A stretch of 19,607 nucleotides of DNA from a candidate division Zixibacteria bacterium SM23_81 (GCA_001304015.1 LJUY01000052.1:1-19607); one strand, 5' to 3'; positions 7,989-16,216 are shown, numbered from the stretch's first letter. Made by a program: numbers and translations. Notes: a model not told the origin generated them from the letters alone.

Positions 7989-8012
7989 AATCTGAAGGGA
8001 TCTCAGATTTTT
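7989..8012 (+). terminator. Possible intrinsic terminator, plus strand
   Basis: AATCTGA (7989-7995) pairs with TCAGATT (8003-8009) across a 7-nt loop and is followed by TTT. It could end the glutaredoxin/FTR transcript, but it lies about 365 nt past that stop and the stem is AT-rich. Confidence 0.3.
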
Positions 8013-8032
8013 CCGGCAGCGAGTTTATCTAA

Positions 8033-8569
8033 TTAGGATTTTTTTTTGTTCTCTTCCAGGAGGGCAGAACAGACCCTGCAGAAGTTCTTTGATTTGAAAT
8101 CGATTTCTTCAGCATAGGTGGTGGAGTACATTATACACTCCGGTTCCCGACAATGAATTATGCCGAAAGTGTGTCCCAGCTCGTGGATTGCCTCTTTTTC
8201 CAGACGTTCTTTCAACTTCTCCGGATTTTTGGGCAGGCCGTACAGCTCGTCTCTCAAACGGTAGGTAGAAACAACGGCCGCTTTACCAGTTAGCTGTGCC
8301 TCGCCGAAAACATAGGTCAAAACAGGAACGTAAAGATCCACCGCGGCCACCCCCAGAATTTTGCAGTCCTCATCCGGGGCTATTTCCAGAATCCGGGACA
8401 GAATCCAGGTGGAATTGTACTGGTTTCTGATGGGATCCCTTCCCCCTTCCAGGGAAAAGGATCGGTTAAGGATCATGACTGGAAGACCGAAGGCGTCTCT
8501 CAAAGCAGCTAAGAGACTGCTCAAAAGGTTTTTGTCCGTGAATTCTATGGGAAGTATATAGATGCGCAC
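8033..8569 (-). CDS. amzA: Archaemetzincin family zinc metalloprotease
   Basis: This 178-aa protein is a peptidase family M54 (archaemetzincin) member. The zinc motif is H129-E130-LG-H133-TFG-II-H139, followed directly by C140 and then C145-I-M147; the methionine is the Met-turn. A second metal site uses C140, C145, C164 and C167 (CRVC), the family hallmark. No signal peptide is present, so it should be cytoplasmic. Family length is usually near 180-200 aa, so it is complete. Its start lies 2 nt after the stop of the NtrC-type regulator, indicating translational coupling with a two-component system. Natural substrates of bacterial archaemetzincins are not established. Confidence 0.93.
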   Translation of the reverse strand: MRIYILPIEFTDKNLLSSLLAALRDAFGLPVMILNRSFSLEGGRDPIRNQYNSTWILSRILEIAPDEDCKILGVAAVDLYVPVLTYVFGEAQLTGKAAVVSTYRLRDELYGLPKNPEKLKERLEKEAIHELGHTFGIIHCREPECIMYSTTYAEEIDFKSKNFCRVCSALLEENKKKS

Positions 8570-8571
8570 AT

Positions 8572-9924
8572 TTATTTTCGCAGGCCGTATTTTTCGATCT
8601 TCTTATACAGGGTTGCTCTATCGATGCCCAGGACTTCAGCCGTTCGGGTTATGTTCCATCCCATCTGCTCCAGGATGCTCTTTATGTGGACTTTTTCCAT
8701 CGCCTCCAGGCTCTGGTCATCTGGGATCCCTTCGGGGCAAGGCGGAATGGGAAGATCACTCACGCCGATGCAAGACTCCTTAGCCACGACTATGGCTCTT
8801 TCCACGGCATTCCTCAGCTCCCGTACGTTTCCAGGCCAATGATATGCTTCGAGTTTTTCCATAGCTTCGGAGGAGAAGCCGGTTATTGATTTGTTTATAC
8901 TGTCGGCTAGTTTCTTCAGAAAATAATTGCACAGAAGCGGTATGTCAGATCGCCTCTCTCTCAAGGGCGGAATTGAAATGGAGAAAACATTCAGCCGGTA
9001 ATAGAGATCTTCTCTGAAGGTCCCTTCTTTAACCGCCAGTTCCAAATCCCTATTAGTTGCGCATATTAGCCGGAAATCGACCTTGATGAATTCATCTCCC
9101 CCCACCCGGGTGAACTGTTTGGTTTCGATGACCCGGAGAAGATCGGTCTGAGCCTTGGCGCCAATATTCCCCACCTCGTCCAGAAATATCGTTCCCCCAT
9201 CAGCCATCTCGAATTTCCCTTTGCGCCGATAGAGTGCTCCGGTGAAGGCCCCTTTCTCATGGCCAAAGAACTCGCTTTCCGTAAGCCCCTCAGTTAAACC
9301 TCCACAGTTTACCGTGATTATCGGGAAGAACCTTCTTGAGCTTTTCGAGTGAATAGCTCGGGCAATGAGCTCCTTGCCGGTTCCGCTCTCTCCTTTGATC
9401 ATCACCGTAGTATCCGTGGGAGCCACCGTCTCGATCAGATCAAAGACCTTGAGCATGGCCGGGTTTTTCCCAACAATCTGGTCTATCTCATAAAGCTCCT
9501 GGATCTGTTCCCTGAGCTGAATGTTCTCGGAAAGAAGGCGCTTCTGCTTCACAACATTAGCCACCATGTGAGACAGGTAATCAGGATCCACGGGCTTGGT
9601 CACGTAATCGTAGGCCCCCTCTTTCAAGGATTTGACTGCGGTGTCTACGGACGCATAGGCAGTGATCATGATAATGGTGGCATTAGGGTCGATTGCCTTG
9701 ATTCTCTGCTGCAGCTCCATTCCGTCCATACCCGGGAGTTTTATGTCCAAGAAGATGATGTCCCAAAGTCCCGGCTTCAGCTTTTTCAGAGCCTCAGTTG
9801 CGTCGGCGGCCGAATCTGCCTGGTATCCATCCTCGACAAACCATTTCGTCATGGAATCCCGCACGCTGAGTTCATCGTCCACAACCAGAATGCTGACCTG
9901 TCTGCTATCTTTTTTGGGATTCAT
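8572..9924 (-). CDS. NtrC-family sigma-54-dependent response regulator
   Basis: This 450-aa protein has the classical three-domain layout. The receiver (about 10-125) has D16/D17, phosphoacceptor D60 (FLDIKLP), T in MITAYAS and K in YVTKPVD. The AAA+ domain (about 150-385) has Walker A GESGTGKE at 178-185, GAFTGA at 225-230 (the sigma-54 contact loop), GGTIFLDEVGN as Walker B and arginine-finger region residues in FREDLYYRL. The C-terminus carries a Fis-type helix-turn-helix (about 408-450; NITRTAEVLGIDRATLYKKI). It is encoded 65 nt after the haem-motif kinase, its presumed phosphodonor. The sigma-54 promoter before the cytochrome operon (17224-17240) is the best visible target. Confidence 0.96.
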   Translation of the reverse strand: MNPKKDSRQVSILVVDDELSVRDSMTKWFVEDGYQADSAADATEALKKLKPGLWDIIFLDIKLPGMDGMELQQRIKAIDPNATIIMITAYASVDTAVKSLKEGAYDYVTKPVDPDYLSHMVANVVKQKRLLSENIQLREQIQELYEIDQIVGKNPAMLKVFDLIETVAPTDTTVMIKGESGTGKELIARAIHSKSSRRFFPIITVNCGGLTEGLTESEFFGHEKGAFTGALYRRKGKFEMADGGTIFLDEVGNIGAKAQTDLLRVIETKQFTRVGGDEFIKVDFRLICATNRDLELAVKEGTFREDLYYRLNVFSISIPPLRERRSDIPLLCNYFLKKLADSINKSITGFSSEAMEKLEAYHWPGNVRELRNAVERAIVVAKESCIGVSDLPIPPCPEGIPDDQSLEAMEKVHIKSILEQMGWNITRTAEVLGIDRATLYKKIEKYGLRK

Positions 9925-9989
9925 GGCCTTTGCCTCCTAACTTTAGCCTTTTCTGGAGATCGTTTCACCTCAAATTAGAGTATTTTGCC

Positions 9990-11519
9990 TCAGCTCGCCC
10001 CCTGTCGCAGGGGAAGTTCGATAATGAAATTCGACCCCTGGCCCACGCGTGTTTTAACAGCGATTTCTCCGTTATGCCTTTCTATAATGCCGTAGCACAC
10101 CGATAGACCCAAGCCTACCCCTTTGCCTTCCTTCTTGGTGGTGTAGAACGGTTCAAATATGTGCGGCAGGTCGGCATCAGATATTCCCGAGCCCGTGTCG
10201 TGAATCTCTACTTTTATCTTCCTTCTGTCCTGGTCGGCGGTGGTTTGGATGGTTAAGGTGCCGCCCTCCGGCATGGCTTCCACTGCATTATCCAGAACGG
10301 CCAGAAAACACTGCTGTATCTGGTCTTTATCACAGATCACTTCCGCCTTTCCCTGCTGGTAGTCTTTGACCAACTCCACGTTGTTCAATTTCAAATGATG
10401 CTCCACCAGCTGAGTACAGCGGTCCAAAATCCCGTGCAGGTCGACCGAAGCGAACTCTCCTATTTCCTTTTTGGAGAAGAGCAGAAGGTTTTTCACTATG
10501 TTCCCGCAGCGCATGGTTTCATCACCCACAATGGATAGGTCCCGCTGAATCGAGGAGAGCCTGTCAGGGGTCAGATTTCCGGAGTTCAACTTCTTTTGCA
10601 GAAGCCTGGCATAGGTCAATATCCCGCTCAGCGGGTTATTCAGCTCATGCGCCACGCTGGCTGAGAGTTTTCCCAGGGAAGCCATTTTTTCCATGTGGAT
10701 CAGGTGGGCCTGAATGCGTTCCAGCTCCTCACGGGCCCTTTTCAGCTCCGAGGTCATGGTGTTGAAGGAATTGGACAGCTCCCCGATTTCGTCCTTTCGC
10801 TGAAGCGGAATCTTATAGTCCAGATTCCCCTGAGCGATGGCTCTGGTGCCGGCGGTCAGCTTACGCACGGGAGCACGAATCAAAGTGTAGATCAGAAATC
10901 CGGTCACCGAAAGAACGCTGAGCACTAATATGACAGACGCCAGGATGGTCTGGTGACGGCTGCGGGCAATATCGGCGTCCACGGTCGCCAAAGACATCTG
11001 CACGTCCAGGACCCCGAGAATGAATTTCTGATCGGGGTGCAAATGACAGCCGGAGCCGTGGCAGGCCATTTCGTTTTCGATGGGATTGATCAATGCCAGA
11101 ATCCTGTGCCCGTTTGAGGACTTTATGATCCGGTGGCGTTCCTCAGTGGCCAAAGCCTTGAGCGGCTCGGGATACCGGTGGCACACCTGACAGGCCTCCG
11201 AGATGATGGAAACTTTGTTCAACCTTTCCTCGGGATTGGTGGTGAAGATTATCTCACCGTCTTTATCGTAGATCCGGATGGCCTCAAACCCGGGCATGTG
11301 GCTTAAGTTTTTGAATATTTGATGAATATCCTCCTTCCGGTTTATGAGCATACTGTAGTGAGTAGATTGTTTGATCAGATCGGTGGTCCGGAGCGCGGCC
11401 AGCTCGACCTGCTCCAGAAGGTCATCAGCTTCGCTTCTTACGTTTATATAGGTAAAAGCAGCCAGTCCGACGAACATCACCAAAAAGAGCGCGACGAAAA
11501 ACTTAAGCCCTAAAGGCAT
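9990..11519 (-). CDS. Membrane histidine kinase with periplasmic c-type haem motifs
   Basis: This 509-aa kinase starts at ATG 11519 with GAGGT upstream. A membrane segment at about 7-25 and a second at about 187-210 bracket a roughly 160-residue periplasmic sensor domain. In that domain lie C110-x2-C113-H114 (CQVCH) and C153-x4-C158-H159, the two spacings used for covalent haem in multihaem cytochromes. A HAMP domain (about 211-265) follows, then HisKA with H291 (SVAHELNNPLSG) and HATPase_c with DTGSGI and GKGVGLGLSV. Haem attachment is inferred from the motifs. The likely signal is redox state or a small ligand such as an oxidant or gas. It probably phosphorylates the NtrC-type regulator encoded next. 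Confidence 0.92.
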   Translation of the reverse strand: MPLGLKFFVALFLVMFVGLAAFTYINVRSEADDLLEQVELAALRTTDLIKQSTHYSMLINRKEDIHQIFKNLSHMPGFEAIRIYDKDGEIIFTTNPEERLNKVSIISEACQVCHRYPEPLKALATEERHRIIKSSNGHRILALINPIENEMACHGSGCHLHPDQKFILGVLDVQMSLATVDADIARSRHQTILASVILVLSVLSVTGFLIYTLIRAPVRKLTAGTRAIAQGNLDYKIPLQRKDEIGELSNSFNTMTSELKRAREELERIQAHLIHMEKMASLGKLSASVAHELNNPLSGILTYARLLQKKLNSGNLTPDRLSSIQRDLSIVGDETMRCGNIVKNLLLFSKKEIGEFASVDLHGILDRCTQLVEHHLKLNNVELVKDYQQGKAEVICDKDQIQQCFLAVLDNAVEAMPEGGTLTIQTTADQDRRKIKVEIHDTGSGISDADLPHIFEPFYTTKKEGKGVGLGLSVCYGIIERHNGEIAVKTRVGQGSNFIIELPLRQGAS

Positions 11520-11587
11520 GACTTGACCTCACGGCGAAACAGAGACCGCCAGGAAAATCCTAACGCAACGGGTAGTCTCTTTCCACA

Positions 11588-11616
11588 CTAATATACTTAT
11601 CTCCAGACTGAATCAA
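11588..11616 (-). promoter_or_regulatory. Possible sigma-70 promoter for the haem-kinase operon
   Basis: On the minus strand TTGATT (11616-11611) is followed by TATATT with a 15-base spacer, or by TATTAG with a 17-base spacer, about 70 nt before the kinase start. No sigma-54 element was found here, consistent with constitutive expression of the regulatory pair. Confidence 0.33.
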
Positions 11617-11669
11617 AAGACTTTTTTACTCTTGGCGACCAGAGTTGGAAGGAAGCCGACTGTTAACCA

Positions 11670-11720
11670 GAGGCGGGGGAAATGCAAGTGTCTGGTAATC
11701 TGGATCCCTTTCCCCTCCTC
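11670..11720 (-). repeat. Imperfect inverted repeat after the cytochrome operon
   Basis: GAGGCGGGGGAAAT at 11670-11683 is nearly complementary to the CTTTCCCCTCCTC segment at about 11708-11720, with one bulge and about 25 nt of loop. It begins just downstream of the last operon gene (stop at 11734). There is no T-run, so it may be a factor-dependent end or an mRNA-stabilising 3' stem. Confidence 0.3.
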
Positions 11721-11733
11721 GAACAGAACAGAC

Positions 11734-12570
11734 TCACCAGGCCTGTTTCCCCGTCACCATAAGCTCCACTGCTAACCTTAAGCACACTTCGGCAGGCAGC
11801 ACTTGATGAAGATATCTAATGTTGACTCCACCGTCAGGAAGGGTCTGTCCTATATGGTCAACCTCCACACCTCTATGCTTAAGCAGGAATTTCAGATGCT
11901 GAGCTTCTTCCTCTAGGAATCTTCTACCCCCGCTGCCGGTGTAGAATTTCTGCAGTTCAGACGGATCTTGAGTCCAGTCTATCGTTACCAGCCAGCCCTC
12001 CCCATAAGGATCCCGTTGTGCCAGCTCCGGATCCTGGGCTAATCTGGGATTAGCTTTAACCAGAGACCCGGAAAAGGGGGCAGTCAGCAAAACCGGTCCG
12101 GCTTGGGTCGATATTCTTCCAAACATATGATCCTGCACAAGCTCAGAATCCAAATCCGAGAATTGATACTTCACCGGCGCTGGCAGGATATATGCCAGAA
12201 GCTCATCCACCCCTATTCTCCACTCGCGGCCTTTTGTCTGCCGGGCCCATAAGTGAGCAGGATGAAGATAGATCCCCTCCTTGATCTCACTTGCGGAGAA
12301 GGTGAAAAAGGGCCCAGGTGCCTTAGATACCCTGGTTGACATTCGCAGTTCATCCGGCGGCACGGGAATCTCAGATTCTTCTGGCTTGGCTTTCGATCTT
12401 ATTTTTCTCAGCTTGACCTGGGATCGCATGGCCTTATCCAGATCGCAGTGTTCACAATCGTAGTCAATGGGACACAGTTTGAAGGATATCACCCCTGCGG
12501 TCATCCAGATGCAGCGGTTTTCTGCTTTGGCTGATTCGGTACTCTTCTTTTTTGAAACCCTTTTTTTCAT
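11734..12570 (-). CDS. Soluble Cys-rich protein with GcvH-like domain lacking the lipoyl lysine
   Basis: This 278-aa protein has a basic start and a four-cysteine motif C20-x12-C33-x5-C39-x2-C42 (CIWM...CPID...CEHC) that could bind Zn or an Fe-S cluster. From about residue 101 it matches the glycine-cleavage H protein fold: HLWARQ, then IGVDELL, then APFSGSLVKAN and DPYGEGWLVTIDW. Where H protein has its lipoylated lysine, eleven residues before the SG glycine, this protein has A157. A C-terminal region (about 215-278) ends in a LPDGG-containing segment also seen, as QEGGE, in its operon relatives. There is no signal peptide, so it is probably cytoplasmic. Its start overlaps the NrfD stop by 4 nt. 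A true role in glycine cleavage is unlikely, because no gcvP or gcvT lies nearby. Confidence 0.82.
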   Translation of the reverse strand: MKKRVSKKKSTESAKAENRCIWMTAGVISFKLCPIDYDCEHCDLDKAMRSQVKLRKIRSKAKPEESEIPVPPDELRMSTRVSKAPGPFFTFSASEIKEGIYLHPAHLWARQTKGREWRIGVDELLAYILPAPVKYQFSDLDSELVQDHMFGRISTQAGPVLLTAPFSGSLVKANPRLAQDPELAQRDPYGEGWLVTIDWTQDPSELQKFYTGSGGRRFLEEEAQHLKFLLKHRGVEVDHIGQTLPDGGVNIRYLHQVLPAEVCLRLAVELMVTGKQAW

Positions 12571-13829
12571 AGAATCGCCTTACTGGTTTGAAAACTCTCC
12601 TCGAATTCCGACTCCCGGTAACCCGGGTGTTCCCTGTAAACCGGCAGCCGGTTGACAATCCAGCGGTAAACCAGGATCTCTATGGTTATTATGGCAATAA
12701 CCACGATAAATTCCTTCCAGTAGAAAAATACGCGGTGGGGCAGTTTCCAGTTAAGAGCGAACAGCGACACGTTCAACCGATTCACAGCAATGCCCAGGAT
12801 AGTAAAAAAGGCCGTAAAGCGCACCAGCCCCACACTTCTGCTTCTTACTCCCCATGCGAAGAGGAACGAAGGAAGCAGAACAAATCCAAGAAGCTCCACC
12901 AGGAACCATCGGCCGTATGTGGTGCTCAGCAAATCCCACTGGTGGCCGTGAGCCAGACCGACGATCTTCAGGCCAAAATAGGTAAAAAGGACAAAGGAGG
13001 CCGCTTTGCCCAGTCCCAGGGTGAGATCGGGTAGTCTTGCCAGATAGCCCGGGCTGTACCTGTGCTTTAGAAAACGAGAGGTAAGGGTACTCTCGGCAAT
13101 TATCATTGACAGCCCGGCGAATATGCTGGAGACAAAGAAAAACAACGGGATGAACTCTGAATACCAGAGGGGATGCAGCTTTCCCGGTGCAAGAAGAAAC
13201 AGTGCACCTAAAGCTGACTGATGGAGAGTGGATAGAATAACTCCAAAGATAGTAGCTCCTACAGTCACGGCTATGGCCCATCTGCGAAACCTGTTAGCTC
13301 CCAGCCACTCAAAGACGGCAGGGCAAAACTCGACGAACTGGGTGGAAAGGTAAAGGGCCACATGCCAGGCTACCAGGAACAGTACCGAAGCTGTCCCAAA
13401 TGAGCTGATCATAGGATAGGGAAGGCGCCAGGGACGGCCCAAATCCACCAAAAGAAACATTACAGCGAAGAAGTAACCGATGAATCCGGTAAGCACGGCC
13501 GGCCGAACCATAGGGTGGTACTGCTTTTGCCCGAAAATATAGACCGCCGACGCCATTATATAACCGGTGGCTGCCAGCGGGACACCGGTGAAAAGACCCC
13601 AGCTAAGAAACAGGCTCCAGGGCTGATCCTGAGAAGCATGGGTTACGGCCCCAAGGCCCTGGGCATAGCGCATCACGATAAAAGGAAGCCCCACCAGGAC
13701 GATTATTCCAGCCACAATGTTGAAAGGCTTTATCAGGTTTTTTAAGTAAGCTTTCAGATTCATTCCCAAGAATAGCTTCTCCCTGACCCATGACTGGAAA
13801 ACCTTTTGTTTTCCCACAAATTCAGTCAT
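12567..13829 (-). CDS. HybB/NrfD-like quinone-interacting membrane subunit
   Basis: This 420-aa, highly hydrophobic protein of the HybB/PsrC/NrfD family has roughly ten predicted membrane helices. The segment STLHQSALGALFLL followed by KLHPLWYSE is the HybB-type signature, and LVDLGRPWR is a typical family loop. Such subunits exchange electrons and protons with menaquinone or ubiquinone and dock a HybA-like Fe-S protein. The start is taken at ATG 13829: AGGAGG lies 7 nt upstream, and this gives an ATGA overlap with the preceding Fe-S gene. The ATG two codons earlier sits almost on the ribosome-binding site. No hydrogenase or molybdopterin catalytic subunit is present, so this is an orphan quinone module. 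Confidence 0.92.
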   Translation of the reverse strand: MTEFVGKQKVFQSWVREKLFLGMNLKAYLKNLIKPFNIVAGIIVLVGLPFIVMRYAQGLGAVTHASQDQPWSLFLSWGLFTGVPLAATGYIMASAVYIFGQKQYHPMVRPAVLTGFIGYFFAVMFLLVDLGRPWRLPYPMISSFGTASVLFLVAWHVALYLSTQFVEFCPAVFEWLGANRFRRWAIAVTVGATIFGVILSTLHQSALGALFLLAPGKLHPLWYSEFIPLFFFVSSIFAGLSMIIAESTLTSRFLKHRYSPGYLARLPDLTLGLGKAASFVLFTYFGLKIVGLAHGHQWDLLSTTYGRWFLVELLGFVLLPSFLFAWGVRSRSVGLVRFTAFFTILGIAVNRLNVSLFALNWKLPHRVFFYWKEFIVVIAIITIEILVYRWIVNRLPVYREHPGYRESEFEESFQTSKAIL

Positions 13830-14752
13830 GACCATTCCTCCTTTTCCTCTGGAATCACTTCCTCCTCTTCAGTCTCCTGCTCACGATTCTTAGTGAACAT
13901 GTAGAACCCTCCTAAAAGGGCAGGCCAGACTACAAGAACCGCTGGAACCATGGAGAGGAATCCCCTGGTGAATTCCGGATAGGGCTTGGTGCCGACATCG
14001 GTCGGAAGACCCACCTCTTCGAATGGGACTCCGGAGATGTACAACCAGCAAGTTCCTCCTACCTCGTGTTCGCCGTAGATGTGGTCTGTGTATTTGTCGG
14101 GACGATCCATGATCCTCTTCCTGGCAACCTTGATCAGATCCTTGCGCTTGCCGAAGGTCATGGCCTCCATGGGGCAGGCTTCCACGCAAGCCGGAATGCC
14201 CCCTTTGGAGGTCCGAGTATCATAGCACATGGTGCATTTCACTAAGTTGGGGCTGAAGGCGTTGGAATATTCGTATGCCGGAACGTAGAAAGGGCAAGCT
14301 GTCATGCAATACCGACACCCTATGCACACTTTTTCGTTCCAGATCACGGGTCCTTCTGGGGTCTTGGTCAGAGCTTTTACCAAACAGGCAGAAGCACAGG
14401 CAGGCTCGTCACAGTGGTTGCACTGAGCCTTTCTGTATACCCATTGGCCCTTGTTCTTGGGGTCAGCGTACCGATTCACGTAGGTATAATATTCGGCGCT
14501 GGCCCGCCTCTCCTTTTCCAGCACGGACCGGTCTTCAAAAGGAACTTTTGGCTGGGGCAGCTTGTTGATTTCGTTACACGCCGCTTCGCAGCTGCGACAT
14601 CCCACGCACCGAGTCAAATCGGTCAGCACGCCGAAACGATCGGGCCAGCCGGTGAACTGCTCCACCCCCCGGGCGGGCTTGGATTTGCCCAAGATGCCCG
14701 CACCTCCGGCCGCCGCGGCGATCTTAAAGAATCTTCTTCGGCTTATTTTCAT
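13826..14752 (-). CDS. TAT-exported HybA-like 4x[4Fe-4S] protein
   Basis: This 308-aa protein opens with a twin-arginine signal (SRRRFFK at residues 4-10, then an Ala/Gly-rich core to about 29). Sixteen cysteines fall into four groups: 49/52/55/59, 111/114/119/123, 143/146/149/153 and 173/176/189/193. They can hold four cubane clusters arranged as in HybA, DsrO and PsrB. A single hydrophobic helix near 272-290 (VPAVLVVWPALLGGFYMF) anchors the C-terminus, as in HybA. It should sit on the periplasmic face and wire the NrfD subunit encoded next to the octahaem cytochrome encoded upstream. GGAGG precedes the ATG by about 8 nt. Confidence 0.94.
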   Translation of the reverse strand: MKISRRRFFKIAAAAGGAGILGKSKPARGVEQFTGWPDRFGVLTDLTRCVGCRSCEAACNEINKLPQPKVPFEDRSVLEKERRASAEYYTYVNRYADPKNKGQWVYRKAQCNHCDEPACASACLVKALTKTPEGPVIWNEKVCIGCRYCMTACPFYVPAYEYSNAFSPNLVKCTMCYDTRTSKGGIPACVEACPMEAMTFGKRKDLIKVARKRIMDRPDKYTDHIYGEHEVGGTCWLYISGVPFEEVGLPTDVGTKPYPEFTRGFLSMVPAVLVVWPALLGGFYMFTKNREQETEEEEVIPEEKEEWS

Positions 14753-14782
14753 TTGCGGTCCTCCGCTTTCTTTCTTGAATCA

Positions 14783-15538
14783 TCATTTTGCTTTTGCCTT
14801 TTCTGTTTTTTCTACCTTCTTGGCGTGACACTCAGTACAGCCAGTGGGACCGGTCTCCATCTCCTTATGACAGTCCATGCACTGGAGATGGTATGCCCCT
14901 TTGAGGCCCGGCATGTTCAGATTATCAGGGTCAAAGGGTGCACCGTGACAGGTGCTACAGGAAGGAGTCTGACCGGCAGCACTGTGATGGTGGCATACCG
15001 CGCAGTCCTCCGCCAAAAGCGTATGCATTTCATGAGCGAATGAGACCGGTTCGTATATCTGCTCCAGCTGACTCAGAGTGAGAGTCTGCGGTCCGGCCCG
15101 GGGTGTTTTACTCTTACCCGGGGCCGATTGGGTGACCTGCTTTGCGTGGCAGTCGGTACAACCAGTGGGGCCCGTCTCCATCTTCTTGTGACAGCCCATG
15201 CACAGGCCATGGTATGCCTCCTTGAGGCCAGCTATCCCCATATCCTTGGCAGAAGCGGCTCCGTGGCACTCACTGCAGGGGATCGGCTCTCCTTCGGTAT
15301 GATGGTGACAGGATGAGCAATCCTCTGTGAGAAGGGTGTGCATATCATGGGAGAATCTGGCAGGCCGGTATACCTTTGCCAAGGTTCCCAGAGTCAAAGT
15401 CTCCGACTCACCTTCAGAAGAGAAAACGTCTCCGTTCTCAAAAGCGTACAAAAGAGCCAACAGGCAAATGACCGAACAAACCATGACCGACACGAAATTT
15501 CTGCTAAACATCCGATATCCTTTTGTATTTGCGTTCAT
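14783..15538 (-). CDS. Octahaem c-type cytochrome made of two cytochrome-c3-like repeats
   Basis: This 251-aa protein has eight CxxCH motifs, starting at C74, C88, C113, C127, C179, C194, C220 and C234. The sequence is an internal duplication: residues about 47-135 and 152-242 are closely similar, each carrying four haems with paired distal histidines (HDMHTLL / HEMHTLL; CHHH), as in class III tetrahaem cytochromes. An N-terminal hydrophobic helix (about 14-33) exports or anchors it. ATG 15538 has AGGT/AGGA upstream overlapping the previous gene's stop; the internal ATG at codon 10 also has a usable site. It probably conducts electrons between the HybA-like protein and a periplasmic or extracellular partner. 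Confidence 0.95.
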   Translation of the reverse strand: MNANTKGYRMFSRNFVSVMVCSVICLLALLYAFENGDVFSSEGESETLTLGTLAKVYRPARFSHDMHTLLTEDCSSCHHHTEGEPIPCSECHGAASAKDMGIAGLKEAYHGLCMGCHKKMETGPTGCTDCHAKQVTQSAPGKSKTPRAGPQTLTLSQLEQIYEPVSFAHEMHTLLAEDCAVCHHHSAAGQTPSCSTCHGAPFDPDNLNMPGLKGAYHLQCMDCHKEMETGPTGCTECHAKKVEKTEKAKAK

Positions 15539-15544
15539 TTATTC

Positions 15545-16216
15545 CTACCTCACGTTGAAAAACTCACGAGCTACCTTTTCCCACTGCTGGGACGTCAACT
15601 CATCTCCTAAATCAGGCTTGATCTCCCCTCCCTCTTGGAGGACCGGATAATCGGTGGGCACTAAACTGGAAACCAGCTGTTCTTTTACTGCTTGATTCCA
15701 CCGAGCCAGCATCTCTCCAGAGAGAAGATTTCTTACCTCCCGGACAAGATTGGTCGGCTCGATTTTCAGAATCCAGTTCTTCTCAGGGTTTTTCCGGTTC
15801 AAGAGATCCGGATTCTGAATGAACTCCTTGTTGATCTCCACGACCCTGCCGCTAACCGGGGAGGCCTGAACTAATTCTCTTTGGCCTCTTTTTATTCTCC
15901 AGGCCTTGCCACCCTGATAGATTCTATTACCCTCTTTTGGCACTTGAATCTCCTGTATCGTGCCAAAGACCGAAGATGTGAATCTGTCCATTCCCACATT
16001 CACCAGGTTGGGCTGCACAACTTCAGCCCAGGTGTGAGTGGGATGGCTGAAAATCCCCTTGACCGCCCTGGCTACCCTGGCAATCGATTCTCTGACCGGG
16101 CGGTATGGGGTGACGCTCAACAGCCTCCAGAAGAGAATAAAGGTTAAAAGAAAGAGGACAGCTATTATGTACTCATTTCCCTTGGTTGTAAGTAAGAACT
16201 CTTGAAGATTCTGCAT
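15545..16216 (-). CDS. Membrane-anchored GcvH-like protein, lipoyl lysine replaced by glutamine
   Basis: This 223-aa protein has an N-terminal membrane helix (about 13-32), then an H-protein-like domain (about 58-155): HTWAEVVQPNLVNVGM, a small beta segment, then ASPVSGRVVEIN and DPDLLNRKNPEKNWILKI. The lipoylation position aligns with Q112 (KRGQRELVQASP), so lipoate cannot attach there. A shared C-terminal region (about 165-223), with LSGEMLARWNQAVKEQL, QEGGE and WEKVAREFF, is closely similar to the next paralogue upstream in the operon. AAGGAAG lies before the ATG. It is probably a structural or accessory subunit of the cytochrome complex. Family membership is clear at the motif level; the function is unknown. 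Confidence 0.82.
   Translation of the reverse strand: MQNLQEFLLTTKGNEYIIAVLFLLTFILFWRLLSVTPYRPVRESIARVARAVKGIFSHPTHTWAEVVQPNLVNVGMDRFTSSVFGTIQEIQVPKEGNRIYQGGKAWRIKRGQRELVQASPVSGRVVEINKEFIQNPDLLNRKNPEKNWILKIEPTNLVREVRNLLSGEMLARWNQAVKEQLVSSLVPTDYPVLQEGGEIKPDLGDELTSQQWEKVAREFFNVR

Larger units (their letters stand above)
7625..8032. other. Convergent intergenic region, no convincing gene
   Basis: About 400 bases lie between the 3' ends of the FTR-rubredoxin gene (plus) and the archaemetzincin gene (minus). A minus-strand frame at 7511-7801 overlaps the rubredoxin coding sequence and looks spurious. The region contains two weak terminator-like hairpins, one per strand, and a GC-rich imperfect inverted repeat at about 7930-7963. 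Confidence 0.5.

Noticed and set aside
9349-9978. Plus-strand 209-codon frame antisense to the NtrC-type regulator
   Set aside because: The opposite strand encodes a complete receiver and Walker A region; the His-rich antisense product looks spurious.
12567-14752. Uptake hydrogenase operon (hybAB)
   Set aside because: The Fe-S and NrfD-type subunits resemble HybA/HybB, but no large or small NiFe hydrogenase subunit or maturation gene is present.
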